Below are positions 35,001-46,278 of a stretch of 64,000 nucleotides of DNA, piece after piece. The stretch comes from Lepidurus packardi (Eukaryota > Arthropoda > Branchiopoda > Notostraca > Triopsidae): NCBI GenBank assembly GCA_023053545.1, contig JAKZAN010000004.1:7688001-7752000 (forward strand), read 5' to 3'. Each line of letters opens with the position of its first letter. Position 1 is the stretch's first letter. Under the pieces are notes generated by a model. That model saw nothing but the letters and a program-made list of their open reading frames with translations. It had not been told where the DNA came from and searched no databases. Both the position numbers and the translations under genes were made by a program.

Positions 35001-35640
35001 AAACGTGTGTGACGACCAAATGGAAGGCACTGTTATGCTTGGGGGCCACGTTTTGGCCAGGAAGAAGGGGCCCTAATAGGGACTGATTTTGCATTCCGCA
35101 GATTTTTAATGATTATTTTTTCTTTACAATAAATCGGGGGAAAATACGGAACTCGATCGTTGGGACGCGATTGTTCGGTAATGGGCTGGTAGGCAACCGA
35201 GAGCAGAGGGAAAAGGCAAAAAAAGGGGGCCTGACAAGGACTAACGGACTCGTCTCATCATGGTTGAGGAGTGCACCGTGTGTTGTGTATGGTATGTGTG
35301 TGGACCCTATCGATTAACTTGTTTACAAGGCATGGCAAGAAAAGCTCCATTTTCCACTCCCTTTTTGGCTTGTCATGAGGCGGGAAATTGCCGAGGCTGG
35401 GTTTTAGGGGCCCTTTTGTTTTCAGTGCGGAAGATTCGTTAGGGAAAAGAAATTGATTAACGAGGAACACTTCCTCAATCTGCGGAGGTGACGATAAGCT
35501 TTAATTTTCTGTCTTATTTTTCTTAAAACGATTTCTCATTCAGCTTAGGCTCACCCTGTCGTATAATCTGCATTGATTTTCCTCTGCTTATCAAGGTTTG
35601 GATTTAACAGAATTTAAAAAACTAAGTTTGTCTCGGAAAG

Positions 35641-35985
35641 TAGAGCAGAAAATCCAGCTTGTGATCATATTTTCCTGTCTGTCATGCTTGCTGACGTCAT
35701 GGACGTGACGCCACGGTATCCAAGTGCTTTACTTACTGTTTGAAGCATGACAATTGACAGTAACCATGCTACACAAGCACCTTAAGCCATGTCTATGATG
35801 TCATCTGAGTTTTGTTCACTGTTCTAAGCGTGAAAGCAAACAGCAACCATGGTATCAAGCGCCGTAAACACTGTAACACGTCTGTGATATAACTCGTTAA
35901 CTCATCCATAACTCGTTAATGGGTAATCCCAAAAAATTGGAACAAAATTCGTTATGCTTAGAGCAATGTGGACTTTAAGAATCCT
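35641..35985. repeat. Dispersed repeat family R1, copy B (longest)
   Basis: Shares AGAGCAGAAAATC and ATTTTCCT-type blocks with copy C on its left side, and GACGTGACGCCACGGTA, TAACCATG, AAGCGCCGTAAACACTGTAA and CATAACTCGTTAA with copies A and C. It contains an internal near-duplication (about 35745-35795 against 35815-35885: AACCATG, AAGC, CTGT, GATGTCA/GATAT), which makes it longer than the others. Confidence 0.7.
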
Positions 35986-37456
35986 TCAAAACTCCAAATC
36001 CGGTTTTGGTAGATATTTTCCCTTTTAAGAGAAGGATCAAGATTGGGGAGGGAATTTCTAAAATTTTCTTTTTTTTTAAAAATAAAAAAAAGACAAAGAC
36101 AAAAGAGTGATGTGACCCAGAGTTCGCTTTGCCTCGTGTCACTGCCCATTGGATCGGATCGAAGATCCAATTTTTGGTGGGAGGGTAGTCAGGGACACGT
36201 CCTACTTCTCCTAACAAATAAACGGTTCTCTTTCTAGGTTCTTGCGACACCTATAGGACTTTTCTTGTTGTGTTGTGGTTGCGAGGAAGTTTGGGGTTCG
36301 CTGAGTCTGCGGGCTTGAAGCACTTAACAATATCAAGCGCATTGTGGGTGATTGGAGTGAGGTAAGATGCTCCTGGAACTCTTCTTCATGGTTCCAGTTG
36401 GCCAAGTCCGGCGAAAAAGTTTGAAAGCGTCCCGCGCGTGTTCCCCAAGCTGATAAATTAGTGACGCCCTGAGTCTTAAGGGTGAGATTCGGAATTGAAA
36501 GGAAGAGCAAAGAGATTTAACTGAAAGTTAGTTTACTTTGAGGTGATGAGGAGGAGGGGGAAATGCTTTGCTTCCTGACGTTAGGTAATAGCTTGGACGC
36601 GATAATGAGAGATAGACCTGTTCCAAGTTCTGAATATGTTCAGCATAGTGAATGTACCAAGAAACTTTTGGGCCAAATTAGAAAGATTCCATCTTGAGTC
36701 CAACAACTGCAAATACGTAAAGTTGCTGTTGAGTCCTTGTAAGATTGCCCGAATCTGGCTTTTAAGGGGAAAAGGGTGGACAGGTACACCAAAAAAGGTT
36801 TCGATCAGGACTCGCTTAATAGTAGAAAAGGGCGATTGTTGTCGTCGGAAGAGTTGGATCGAACGATTGACATCGCGTTTTTAACTTCTCGAAATTTACC
36901 AAGAAGATCCTGGAGTAGCAAAAGTTTTGCGAAGGTTATAGGCTACCGTAACGCAGAACTACAAAGCAAACGGTAATACAAATAAAGCGCGCAAAGCACA
37001 AAACAATACAAATAGATAGTATTACGACCCTGGCCAATACCATAGCGCGCTCCTTTAGAATACGCTAACCTCCTGATATTTTCCAAATATCTTCGGAATT
37101 TCGTTCAACGAGTCTTCGAAGCATACGTGAGATACTTTTTAGTACTCTTTAGAGCCAGTATTATTTTACCTACGACATTCCTTTTAGTCTCGATAACAAC
37201 GGGAATGATGAGCTAGTATTGTTTCCGAGTCAACGGTCCAAAGCTGTAAGCTGCTAAGCTGGACGATGAAGATCGCTAAACTAAAACGATGTACCGTGTT
37301 GTCATGTTCATATTGTCATTGATGGCTTTTTTGGAAAGCTTGTCTTAGTCACCTTCTTCGTCGAAAACCTCTTTTTTATATTAGTTCACGCCTTACGTTG
37401 CTGAATCGTATAGAGCCTACCTTGACATTCTTCAAGCTACATCAATTACAAGACAT
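35986..37456. other. Noncoding
   Basis: No recognisable exon on either strand. Opposing open frames at 35975-36250 and 36211-36510 have no identifiable domain. Confidence 0.5.
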
Positions 37457-37745
37457 GTGACCCTTCTCCTTCCTAAGAGACTACATACAAGGTTTGAAAA
37501 GGCTCTGTGCAAGGTCGGGTTGACCACGGGGTCAACCTAGACAAAATTCAACTTTCAGCAATATCCCTAGAGCTAGCACAGCATTGTTACTTATGCATGT
37601 GACCTTCTTGTTCCTAAGAGACTAGATACAAGGTCTGGAAAAGGCCCTGCACAAGGTCGGACTGACCCCGGGGTCACCTTCGACAACATTCAACTTGCAG
37701 CAAATATACAATATCTATATAGCTGGCTCAGCATGGTCGTTTATG
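37457..37745. repeat. 142-bp tandem duplication (two diverged units)
   Basis: Unit 1 (37457-37598) and unit 2 (37599 to about 37745) share GTGACC, TTCCTAAGAGACTA, ATACAAGGT, AAGGTCGG, GGGGTCA, ATTCAACTT and CAGCATNGT in order. Each unit holds an everted motif TGACC-N4-GGTCA (37521-37534 and 37663-37676) with GG in the spacer. No ORF spans both units. Confidence 0.85.
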
Positions 37746-40700
37746 CGCATTGAGTCGCATGCCATTTTTTCAAGTTTTTCTTCCTTTTTTCGTTTTTTGT
37801 CACAAAGAAGTGCCAACATAATAAGAAAGGTGTTCTCTCAGGCAGTTTTTTATTGCTCGTAAGCGCAGAATTTATAGGATCTGACATAAACTACACGGCC
37901 AGTAGCCATACCAGTTGTAATTCGCTTATGTTTCTTGCTCCCTTTGGCCCTTTTTTCCCCTGTTGCGCAGTCGGTGGAGAAATTCGGGGGTCCCGAAGAA
38001 TTATTGTTGCATTCTAGGGCTTTTGCGTGTCACACAGCCATTGTCGTTTTGGCGCGCTTATATATTTGCTGCGTGTGTCATTCTCCTTTGGGACACACGC
38101 TTTGCTGAGAAACACAGGCTTTAATTTTCATCTAAGAAAGTCTTTAGGAGGGTCTTAAACAGTTTTATCCGCTTTGCTTGGTGTTTCTTTATTTTTCCTA
38201 ACCTTCACTAACGCTACAGTTTCCATTAACGGCGTCATTTTTAACAAAAAGACATTGTTGATTCGCTCTGCATTTCACGCGAGTATTGTAAGATTTCGGT
38301 TAAAAGATTCGATCAGCTGCGGCTGACACGTTTTGAATATCTTAGCACAACCGGCACATGACTTCTTTTTCTTTTGGGGGTAGGAAAAATGAGTGAAATT
38401 GTGTCTATCAAGCATCAAATCGTCTGTGACGGAAAGTTGCATTTATTTCGATTCTTCGGATTGGAGCTTTTCTTTTCATTTCTGATCCACTGCCTTTCAT
38501 AATGCAAAAGCAATATAGCTGCTGGAGTTCGCCGCGTTGTGATATCAAAAATGAAAATAGGGGAAAAATGTAATAATAATTGTCTCGACACGACACGACA
38601 CTCTGGGTATTGTTGTCTTCCTTTTCTGTACAATCCAAAACTCTCTCTTTCGCTCTCTACATGTGCCGTACCTGATGATCCCCTAAATCTCTGATTCGTG
38701 TTGATAGGAAAGTAAAAGAAAACTGAATAAAGTAAAATTCACGGTTGGCTTGTCGTGCTATGGGCAACTTCCGCCGGATGACAACCATTTCCCGCGTGTC
38801 TTCTCCGCTTGTCTTATAGAATATAGAGAATATAAAACCCAAATCTGAGCCAATAAGCAAAAGGGCGTCTAAAACGCATAAACCCAGCAGGGAAACCTAC
38901 ATTTCATCTTGCTTTTACTATTAAGAAAGGACACCCCAACATCCTAAATTGTTGGCCAAGTCAAGGATGACGTTACTATCCTGCTTGGCTGGTACAGGGT
39001 CACAAAATGCCAGTAAATATGTGTTACACGTTGTGAAATTCTTTGCAATAGACTGGATATGTATAGACTGCAATTTGCTGCATTTATATAATAGGAATGT
39101 CTCAAATCACATGTGTGGTGAAATAGAGAAATTCTCTTCTGCGTAATTGGATTATAGATTTTGGGTTCCTTCGTCCCTTTGCATAGGATGCGGAACGCTT
39201 TATTTATTGTGAGGGCTCCCACTTGTTTTTCTCTTCTGCATTTTGTCTTGTTTCTTTATTTTGCGTGGTTTCTTATTTTAGTTTTGGGTGAAAAAAGGGA
39301 TTTGGTTAGGTAAGGATCTGTCTGAGAGAAGAGGAGACAGGAAAGGAGGAAAAGATGGGAAAAGAGGCAAAGTCAACTTTTTGTTTCGTTTTCTTATTCT
39401 TTGACTTTTGGGGACACGGTGCCTGAGTCAATCTACTACAAAAGTAGATAAAAAGCCTCCAAATTTAGAATTTTTTTTTATGGAAAGCAGTCCCAAGACT
39501 TAATGGCGAAAACGTTCTCAAGCTCTAGCGCTTGATGGAACTGGTTCGGATGCTATTGACTCTTGAAGCCAGCGCCTCTTTATTGTTTTTTATGGCGGGA
39601 TAGGAAAACGGGCTCTTTTTGTTTTATCACTTATTCTGAGGGAATAAATTTAGGCCCGTAACGGAAAGGAATAATTTACTGCTACTCTTTTTAGCTTTTC
39701 TACTCCGGAGGGAAGGTCAAATACCCTTTAATGAATTTATCGCGAGTCACTTTCCCAGTTTGATTTCCCCGTAAAATAGGATTCTTTTTTCCTGCACTGC
39801 AACAGCGACACGCTTTGTCCTGAGCCGTCTGCGTCTTTCTAGACACGGGTAAAAAAAAATATAAAAAATAAAAATGAGAGGGAGAGAGAGGAGAGAAAGA
39901 GCGTTAGTAGTGTCCATTTGCCATTTCTATCAAGTATTCTCCAGAGTCTCGTTTTTGGGGACCTCAAGAGGAAGACGCTGGGCGCATCGCCCTAAAATGA
40001 AGAAGACCCCAAGTTGCTGAAGAAGGTCGTAAGCCTTTTAACGCTAAAAAAGAAAAGACTTTGCTTGGCATCCACAGCCTCTGCATGGGAACCGTATTGT
40101 TGTAGCGTATAAAAGCGTAACATCGCAGGCGAGTTGTCTATTTTCTTCTACCTCTTTCTTTCTATTTGTCCGCCTTTTTTGTTAACTTGTTCTTTTTCTC
40201 TTTGGGCTCTTGTAGCTCTTCTTGTAGTTCGTCGGGATGCCATGCGAGGCATACCACGAAGCTTTGACGCACAAGCACGACTGCTTGAAAACGCCTACGT
40301 TTTTCTTGCACCGTTTGATTAGGACCATGACTCCAAAGGGGCTCGTGAAAAGAATGTACGTGTGGTTCCACGTAGATTCTTCCCGATGGGGCGATGGTAT
40401 ATAAGAGGAGGGTCCATGATTGTCCCCGACGCGAAACTGACCCTACTTAAAAAAAGGCAACAGAGGTGGGAAAAAAAAAAGTTGAAGCGATTCAAGTGCG
40501 TGAATAGCCCACGGTTTGGGGAAGGAAGTGGATAAATAGGTGCTGTAGTATGCAAAAGTTGGAAGTGGTTGGTCAAGAAAAATCTCGGTAGGGAATTATT
40601 AGAGTGGACATGAGAACCAAGTCTGGACCACATCCGGTATACAGGTTTTCTTTTATCCGGCCAGTTGGAAAAGGTTGCTTGGGATTGTGGCCGTAGGTTA

Positions 40701-41182
40701 AGATCACGTTCCGGTCCGGTGGGCCTTGCCTGCACGATTTTTGGTACTTTGCAGAGTTGTTTTTGTACACTTGGCGGGAAAGCGGAAGCAGATGATTCCT
40801 CAAAATGTTGGATACTTTGTCCTTGATTTCCCATAGCTGCGTCCACTGCGTCGCTCTATGGGCCTGGACACCTTTATCTTGTTCTATTTTCGGTGGGTTA
40901 GAGACAAGCATAGAAAATTGGGAGAGCTTTCATTGTTGTGTGACTTATTGTTGGCCTTGAGATTCTCTTTTTGTCTTATGATGGCTGGCACTTACCAAAC
41001 AATGACCATCATTGAAAGCGAATTGGACCGGAAACTTTGGCGTTTATTATCTTTGGTTTAATGCGTGGGAGCCCCAGTATCGTTCAAAGTCGTTTTTTTT
41101 TTAGAAAAGTGGGACTGTATTATTGTAAGAAGACTTGTAAGGGGACATAAGCCAGTGAGAAGCAAATTTGTCCTTTAGAAAA
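37746..41182. other. Noncoding
   Basis: No conserved exon. A 9-bp inverted repeat GCGTGTGTC/GACACACGC (38071-38100) is within chance. TATAAAAG near 40108 and a second TATA-like site near 40400 exist without a supported gene. Open frames at 40319-40911 (minus) overlap in two frames and are not recognisable. Confidence 0.45.
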
Positions 41183-41415
41183 TAGAGCAGAAAATCGACT
41201 TTATAGGGACATATTTCCTACCATTATATGTAGAATAGTAATCAAGCTATTACAGAAAGAAAGCGTGGTAACAAGCGCTCCGCAGCACGCCGTGACACGT
41301 CCGTGACGTCATATCCAAAAGTTTGTGTGCCAATAACTCGTGAATGGCGTTTCAGAAAAATATGAACTTAAAGTGAATCGTTTTAGAATAAGCTAAGCTA
41401 CAAGAATCTGCTGTT
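41183..41415. repeat. Dispersed repeat family R1, copy C
   Basis: Blocks in order: AGAGCAGAAAATC, ATATTTCCT, GAAAGCGTGGTAACAAGCG, CCGTGACACGTCCGTGACGTC, CAATAACTCGTGAATGGC, an A-rich tract, TTTTAGAATAAGCTAAGCTA and AAGAATC. It lacks the internal duplication seen in copy B. Confidence 0.7.
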
Positions 41416-43884
41416 TTTATGTTATTTGCCTTTAGCGCTGTTGCAGAAATATTATCGTGTTAGGTCAAGAAAACAGTGTTGTCAAATCCATGGAATCGAT
41501 AAAAAACTTAATGGGATCCTGGGTCCCTGTGGTAAGAAATAAAGAAAATAAGCCCATCAGGTGACACAAAGGACACGGGCGCGGCGTGGAATTTGATGGG
41601 CTGCTCCAGCAAATCCGGGAAAATTCGGAGAAATAGAGAATTCTTGTTCTAGTTTCTCGTTACCAGGGCCGGGAGAAACGGGAGTAGATCGTCAAGGTCG
41701 AGGATAATTAGTTGTAGTCCTTTTCCCTATGCAAGTGGGTATTTAGTAAGTTTTGGTAGAGCCCGAAATACTTCCTTTTTAAGAGGCAAAAAGGAAGTTT
41801 GCTAACCCGTAACATACCCAAAAGGAAATTTAATTCTCATTCCTCAAAGGTGCTGAAAGGGTTTTGACTGAGGGAGGTTAAGTTTTATTCACGATGCCAT
41901 GAGGAAGAGTCCTTTTTCATTTTTAAAGAAGAGCGGTAATGGCTTGTGCGTGTGTTTCGGAACGTTATTGCGTGCATACCAGGAAACTTTGCGTCCGCTG
42001 CTATATACTTACTGTTCTTACAGTGAGTAAGCGAGACCAGATTTGTCATGCACGTGCTATTGAAGAGAATGGGTGTGGGTTAGATTCATTAAAAGGCACC
42101 TCGAGTCCCCTCTATTCATTCGGGGATACAATCAAAGAGAGCTGGTGTATACAACAACAATGCAAAGCTGCGAACTTGGCGTTAGGGCTATGACCCTCTG
42201 TTTTGTTGTTTTCTGTCACTTTTTGTGTCAGGTCGGAGAAGAATAGATTCCTGTATAGAAAAGAAATGCCTGTGGTGGGCAATCCACTGATCTATTTCAA
42301 CCATTGAAATGGAAAACTACTAAAGTCTTTAAAAGTTAAAGGGCTCATGGCAATGCATACATTACTTTTTACTGTGGCGTCTCCCTAACCATCGCTGGGG
42401 GCTTTGCGACCTGAAAGATCCGGTGTCCATTTTGAAGGCGAAACAAACCCACGTGGGGACTCGTTCCTAGATAAGCAAGACCTTTCAGGTTTTACCGGCA
42501 AGGATCTGAAAAGTGATATTTAGCTGGCCCTTTTCCTGTGTCCCAGAAAAACAAAAGAAAAACGCACGCAACGTTCGGAGAAACACGCATATATTATAAA
42601 ATTCTTGTTTTTCATATCGTAGATTATGTTCTCTTTTTACAACGGCCTAATATATAAGACCTTTTTCCCAAGCTTTCACTCATATATCTTGCCCCCACAA
42701 TACAGTCTCCCTGCCCTGATCGGTTGGCATAAATTCAAAGATATTTATTACAATAGGGGCTTGTTTTCCTGTGTGTAAATAAGAGAGTTTGGGTACCTTT
42801 TTTATTTTTTTAAAAAAGGCTTTTTAAGTTAATTTCGCTATGTTACAAACACAAGTTATTTGGTATGAGCTGTCTGTCGGTTGGGGTGGCGAACAAGGCT
42901 TGCCACACATGGCTCGCCTGTTGCTTTTCCCGACTCGTGTCATATAAGGAATAAACTGTCACTAATTATAAGACCCTTTTTGCCATCACTTTACAGTATG
43001 TACACAACATCGGCTAGGCCATGCTTAATTTGTTTCCCTGTTTTGGTATATATACCTCTCAAAAACACCGAACACACAGCAAAAGAGTTCCAACGGCAGA
43101 TGGTTCACTCTACTTTTTCTAAACCATCATTAAAGGGACTATATGTCCCCTCGAGTGATGGATACTTTTTTTCCCCGGTTTTTGGGTGCTTGGAATAGTT
43201 GAATTTGACATTCCGGGCTTTGTCATCTTCCTGCTGGCGAAATGGAACCTTGCATGATCTGCATGCAAAAGGAGTCCAGGACACGAAAAAAGGCCTCGCC
43301 CTCGTTTTTGTTCTCTTGGCTGGCACATATAACACACAAGCGGAAAGCTTTCTGGGGACGATCGATGGGTTCCCATCCGTGCACCTCGCCCAAAATGCAT
43401 AATTTTATGCTATATTGCAGCCCTGTCCGGAAGTTTGAAAGCTCCGCGAGCTGATGTTGGTCGTTTCACGAGGGAGGAAGAATATTCCAGGAGGCGAAAG
43501 AGGTTATACGCTGTGGAACAGAAAACGTAGGATCGCGTTCTCTGAGAAAGCAACGTGCTGTAATAGTCGCTGTTTCTTTTTCAACCTGCGACCAAGAAAA
43601 AGTTATGAGTGACGGGCCGTGTTGCGGAAATGGTACAGATTTTTGCGCGCGGGAGAGAGAGGGGGTGTGTGTCTTGAATAAACGACGCACTTTGGGTGTT
43701 TGAAGACTTGGCACCTTGCAGAGAAAGAGTGGGAAGGAAGTTCATAAAGTGTGCTCTTTTTGTTTCTTTCGCTTGCTTTTTTCTTTCGTTTCTACTCCGA
43801 CATCTTTTCGCGGGAGGCTTGTCGAGCTGGTCGTTACTATTTGGGTTGTCAAAGACTTTCCCGGGGTAGCATTGGTGAGGCCTG
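41416..43884. other. Noncoding; downstream region of the kek gene
   Basis: The part nearest 43884 is presumably kek 3' UTR (minus strand). The closest clear minus-strand AATAAA signals are about 1.1 kb past the stop (TTTATT near 42745 and 42808). No other exon is recognisable. Confidence 0.5.
41770..41798. repeat. 11-bp perfect inverted repeat
   Basis: ACTTCCTTTTT (41770-41780) and AAAAAGGAAGT (41788-41798) around a 7-nt loop. Somewhat more than chance would easily give; function unknown. Confidence 0.6.
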
Positions 43885-46278
43885 TTAGACATCGGTAGCA
43901 CATTCGTCTTGATAGCCCTCGTCAGGCGAATCTCTGGCTACACTTCGTTTCGTTCCCGATGGACTACCGTTGGCGATAACTTTGCCGTCTCCTGAGGAAG
44001 TGGCAGCGGCAGCAGGGGAGTGGGTATGGCTGCTACTGAGGGCAGTACTGGTTGACGTGGCTGGTCCGGCAGTGGGTGGCGGTCGATGCCAAAAACGAGG
44101 ACTATTACTGCTGGGGGAGAACTTGGGCTCTAAATTCGCGCCTATGGGAGTGGATGTGGAACCGTTTGACAGGCCTCGGGTAGCCAAGGTCGAGGTACTC
44201 ACAGGCCCAGGACTTCGTCCCATGGTCATGTATTTGTTGCTGGGTAAGGGGCTTTCGTCGGGTAGTACTGGTTTGGCTATCCGTGGAAGACCGAAATCAG
44301 CGGGGTACGTGATGTAGCTTTGTTGTTGATTGTATGGGATATTGGGAGACCAGTCATCGTCGTCGTCTTCGTCATGGGCGGCGGATCGAACGACTGCCGC
44401 GTAATGATCCAGACTGAGCTCGGACTCAGTGTCATTCATACGGGGATTTTGTCTCAGCGTCCCGTTAGCCAGTGCGTAGGCAGGCACGCTCGCATAGGTG
44501 TCAGAAGGGTGTATTGTGGTAACGTAATCCGAGTTGGCTGACCAGATACGCGTAGGGTAATGGGTATCGGTTTGTGGTCGAAGATATGAGTTGTCGTGGG
44601 GTAGGATACCGTTGGAATCGATACTATCATGCTCATAGTACTCGGCGGTGGGATTGGATCTGATATTGGTTCGCTCCATGGTGCGGAATACGTTATTGCC
44701 TGCATTCAAACGTGGAGAGGGTGTGATGGCGCCTTGCCAGTATTCAGCTGCCTTTTCAGCCTCATTGATTAAGTCGGGATTGCTGAGAGTGCCGTTAATT
44801 CCTCCGCGATTTGGCGACGAAGTATGGTGATTCGGGAAGCCGAAGCCAAAAGAGTCCTTGGTGGAGCCGGAAGGAGGCTTGCTCAGCGGATCCACGTGGT
44901 TGTCCGCCCGTATTCCCTCCATTCTAGCGGAAGAATCCGTACTGCTATCGGTTGAGGGAGGGTACTTTTGTTGGGGTAACGAGGATTCGGAGTGACGCCT
45001 TCGGCAACGCCACATAAACAAGCCAAAAATGACTAGAATGACAGCCAGCAAGAAAAAGATCCCCGCACCCAAACCGGCCATCTGTGCACTCCCTAGCCCT
45101 CCGGCAGTGGGTCCGCGTGCCTCAACCCGCAACGTGAAATTCGCTTGCACCAAGCCCGCCCGATTCGCAGCGACACACGTCAATTCGCCACTGTCCGTCT
45201 CCCGGACTGGGTACAAGATCAACGTACTGGTCTTTTCCAAATCACCACTTTCCAGTACCATCACGGTACGCATTACAGACTGGTAGCCGGTTGTACTGGC
45301 ACGACCGCCCTGAGGGCTGCCACTTATTAAGGCACCCGAGGTCGCAGGGTACTCGGTGGTGTTGCCCAGCGGCCGTCCGTGCCACAGCCACGTGACCTCT
45401 GGTGTGGGTTCAGCCTTGATGCGGCACACAAAGGTGGCGTTTTCGCCAGCGGGGACTTCAACGTGCTTGCTGAGACCTGGCGTGGGCAGCACGTGCGGCG
45501 GACAGGCAAATTCGTCAAGTTGGAGGTCGAGCAGGGGCCGCTGTCGTAACCGGGTAGGCGTAGAGCAAACTGGAGGAATAGGCATGGGAATGTTTTGCTC
45601 GTGAAGCCATTCTCGCATAGGTCTCGAGCGACAGTCGCAGACCCAGGGGTTCCGATGCAGATCCAAAGCATGGAGTCGGGTAAGCGTCGAGACGAGCTTC
45701 TTGTTGAGCTCCGTAAGTGCGTTCCCACTCAGACGCAAATGAGAAAGCTGATCCAGTCCTTCGAAGGCGCGGGACTCGATAGTCTGGAGTTGGCATTCCG
45801 AGAGATCTAATTTAACGAGTCCAGCCAAGAACTCGAAAGCTTGGTCCTCGACGCGCTGGAGAGGGTTCGCGTTTAAGCGAAGCTCCCTTAAAGAGGGAGC
45901 ATCGCGAAACGCCAGACTCGGCACGGTCGTCAGCAAGTTATCGCTCAAATCCAGCTCTACCAAATTGGTAAGTCCTCGCAAGGCGGTAGGCTCCACCGCT
46001 CCGAGCTTGCAGCTCTGCAGGAATATTTTTTGCAGGTTGAGCAATCCATTCTTGGAGAAGACTTCTCGCGGCAATGTATTCAAATTATTGCCGGACAAAT
46101 CCAGCACCTGTGTCTCCGAGTCTATGTTCCCGGGCACGGTCATTAGACCCCGGTGACGACACTCGACCGTTTGTTTCCCACTTTTCCATTTGCAGTCGCA
46201 CGCACTGGGGCAAAACGCGTCCACTGCCCCGACTATCAACAGCCCCGATAGCAACATAGTACACAGTATTCCATACAT
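43885..46278 (-). CDS. kek: Kekkon-like LRR-Ig transmembrane receptor, complete and intronless
   Basis: This 797-residue type I membrane protein belongs to the Kekkon family; in Drosophila, Kek1 inhibits EGFR and other members modulate BMP or neuronal signalling. Visible parts: signal peptide (1 to about 21, ending GAVDA); LRR N-cap cysteines C23, C27, C29, C40 in FCPSACDCKWKSGKQTVEC, a Kekkon hallmark; about six or seven leucine-rich repeats (56-210); LRR C-cap C214, C216, C238, C259; one C2 Ig domain (C285 and C368, DSGELTC motif) with N-x-T sites at N280, N306, N380; transmembrane helix about 401-423; basic stop-transfer RCRRRH; and a 370-residue tail with 15 tyrosines, an acidic run near 636-642, and SPDEGYQDE before the C-terminal TDV, a class I PDZ ligand. 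ATG context is good (CACCATG). Which Kek paralogue it matches cannot be told without a tree. Confidence 0.96.
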   Translation of the reverse strand: MYGILCTMLLSGLLIVGAVDAFCPSACDCKWKSGKQTVECRHRGLMTVPGNIDSETQVLDLSGNNLNTLPREVFSKNGLLNLQKIFLQSCKLGAVEPTALRGLTNLVELDLSDNLLTTVPSLAFRDAPSLRELRLNANPLQRVEDQAFEFLAGLVKLDLSECQLQTIESRAFEGLDQLSHLRLSGNALTELNKKLVSTLTRLHALDLHRNPWVCDCRSRPMREWLHEQNIPMPIPPVCSTPTRLRQRPLLDLQLDEFACPPHVLPTPGLSKHVEVPAGENATFVCRIKAEPTPEVTWLWHGRPLGNTTEYPATSGALISGSPQGGRASTTGYQSVMRTVMVLESGDLEKTSTLILYPVRETDSGELTCVAANRAGLVQANFTLRVEARGPTAGGLGSAQMAGLGAGIFFLLAVILVIFGLFMWRCRRRHSESSLPQQKYPPSTDSSTDSSARMEGIRADNHVDPLSKPPSGSTKDSFGFGFPNHHTSSPNRGGINGTLSNPDLINEAEKAAEYWQGAITPSPRLNAGNNVFRTMERTNIRSNPTAEYYEHDSIDSNGILPHDNSYLRPQTDTHYPTRIWSANSDYVTTIHPSDTYASVPAYALANGTLRQNPRMNDTESELSLDHYAAVVRSAAHDEDDDDDWSPNIPYNQQQSYITYPADFGLPRIAKPVLPDESPLPSNKYMTMGRSPGPVSTSTLATRGLSNGSTSTPIGANLEPKFSPSSNSPRFWHRPPPTAGPATSTSTALSSSHTHSPAAAATSSGDGKVIANGSPSGTKRSVARDSPDEGYQDECATDV

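Larger units (their letters stand above)
27988..35640. other. Noncoding, with a GC-richer island at 30.0-30.9 kb
   Basis: No recognisable exon. The stretch 30.04-30.90 kb is GC- and CpG-richer than its surroundings and has overlapping open frames on both strands. A poly-G run lies at 32032-32049 and small GA or AC repeats at about 29182, 29459 and 33378. The remaining open frames look random. Confidence 0.45.

Noticed and set aside
38071..38100. GCGTGTGTC/GACACACGC hairpin
   Set aside because: A 9-bp stem is within chance expectation for a window this size.
40105..40322. TATAAAAG followed by a hydrophobic 62-codon frame
   Set aside because: The frame has no ATG at its start and no recognisable product; a lone TATA motif is weak evidence.
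40319..40911. Overlapping minus-strand open frames of 175 and 112 codons
   Set aside because: Two frames are open over the same DNA, neither has a recognisable domain, and the Phe/Leu/Ser-rich parts reflect CT-rich sequence. Length alone is not enough in this window.
43970..46259. Numerous open frames antisense or out of frame within kek
   Set aside because: They are shadows of the kek coding sequence, which alone shows domain structure.
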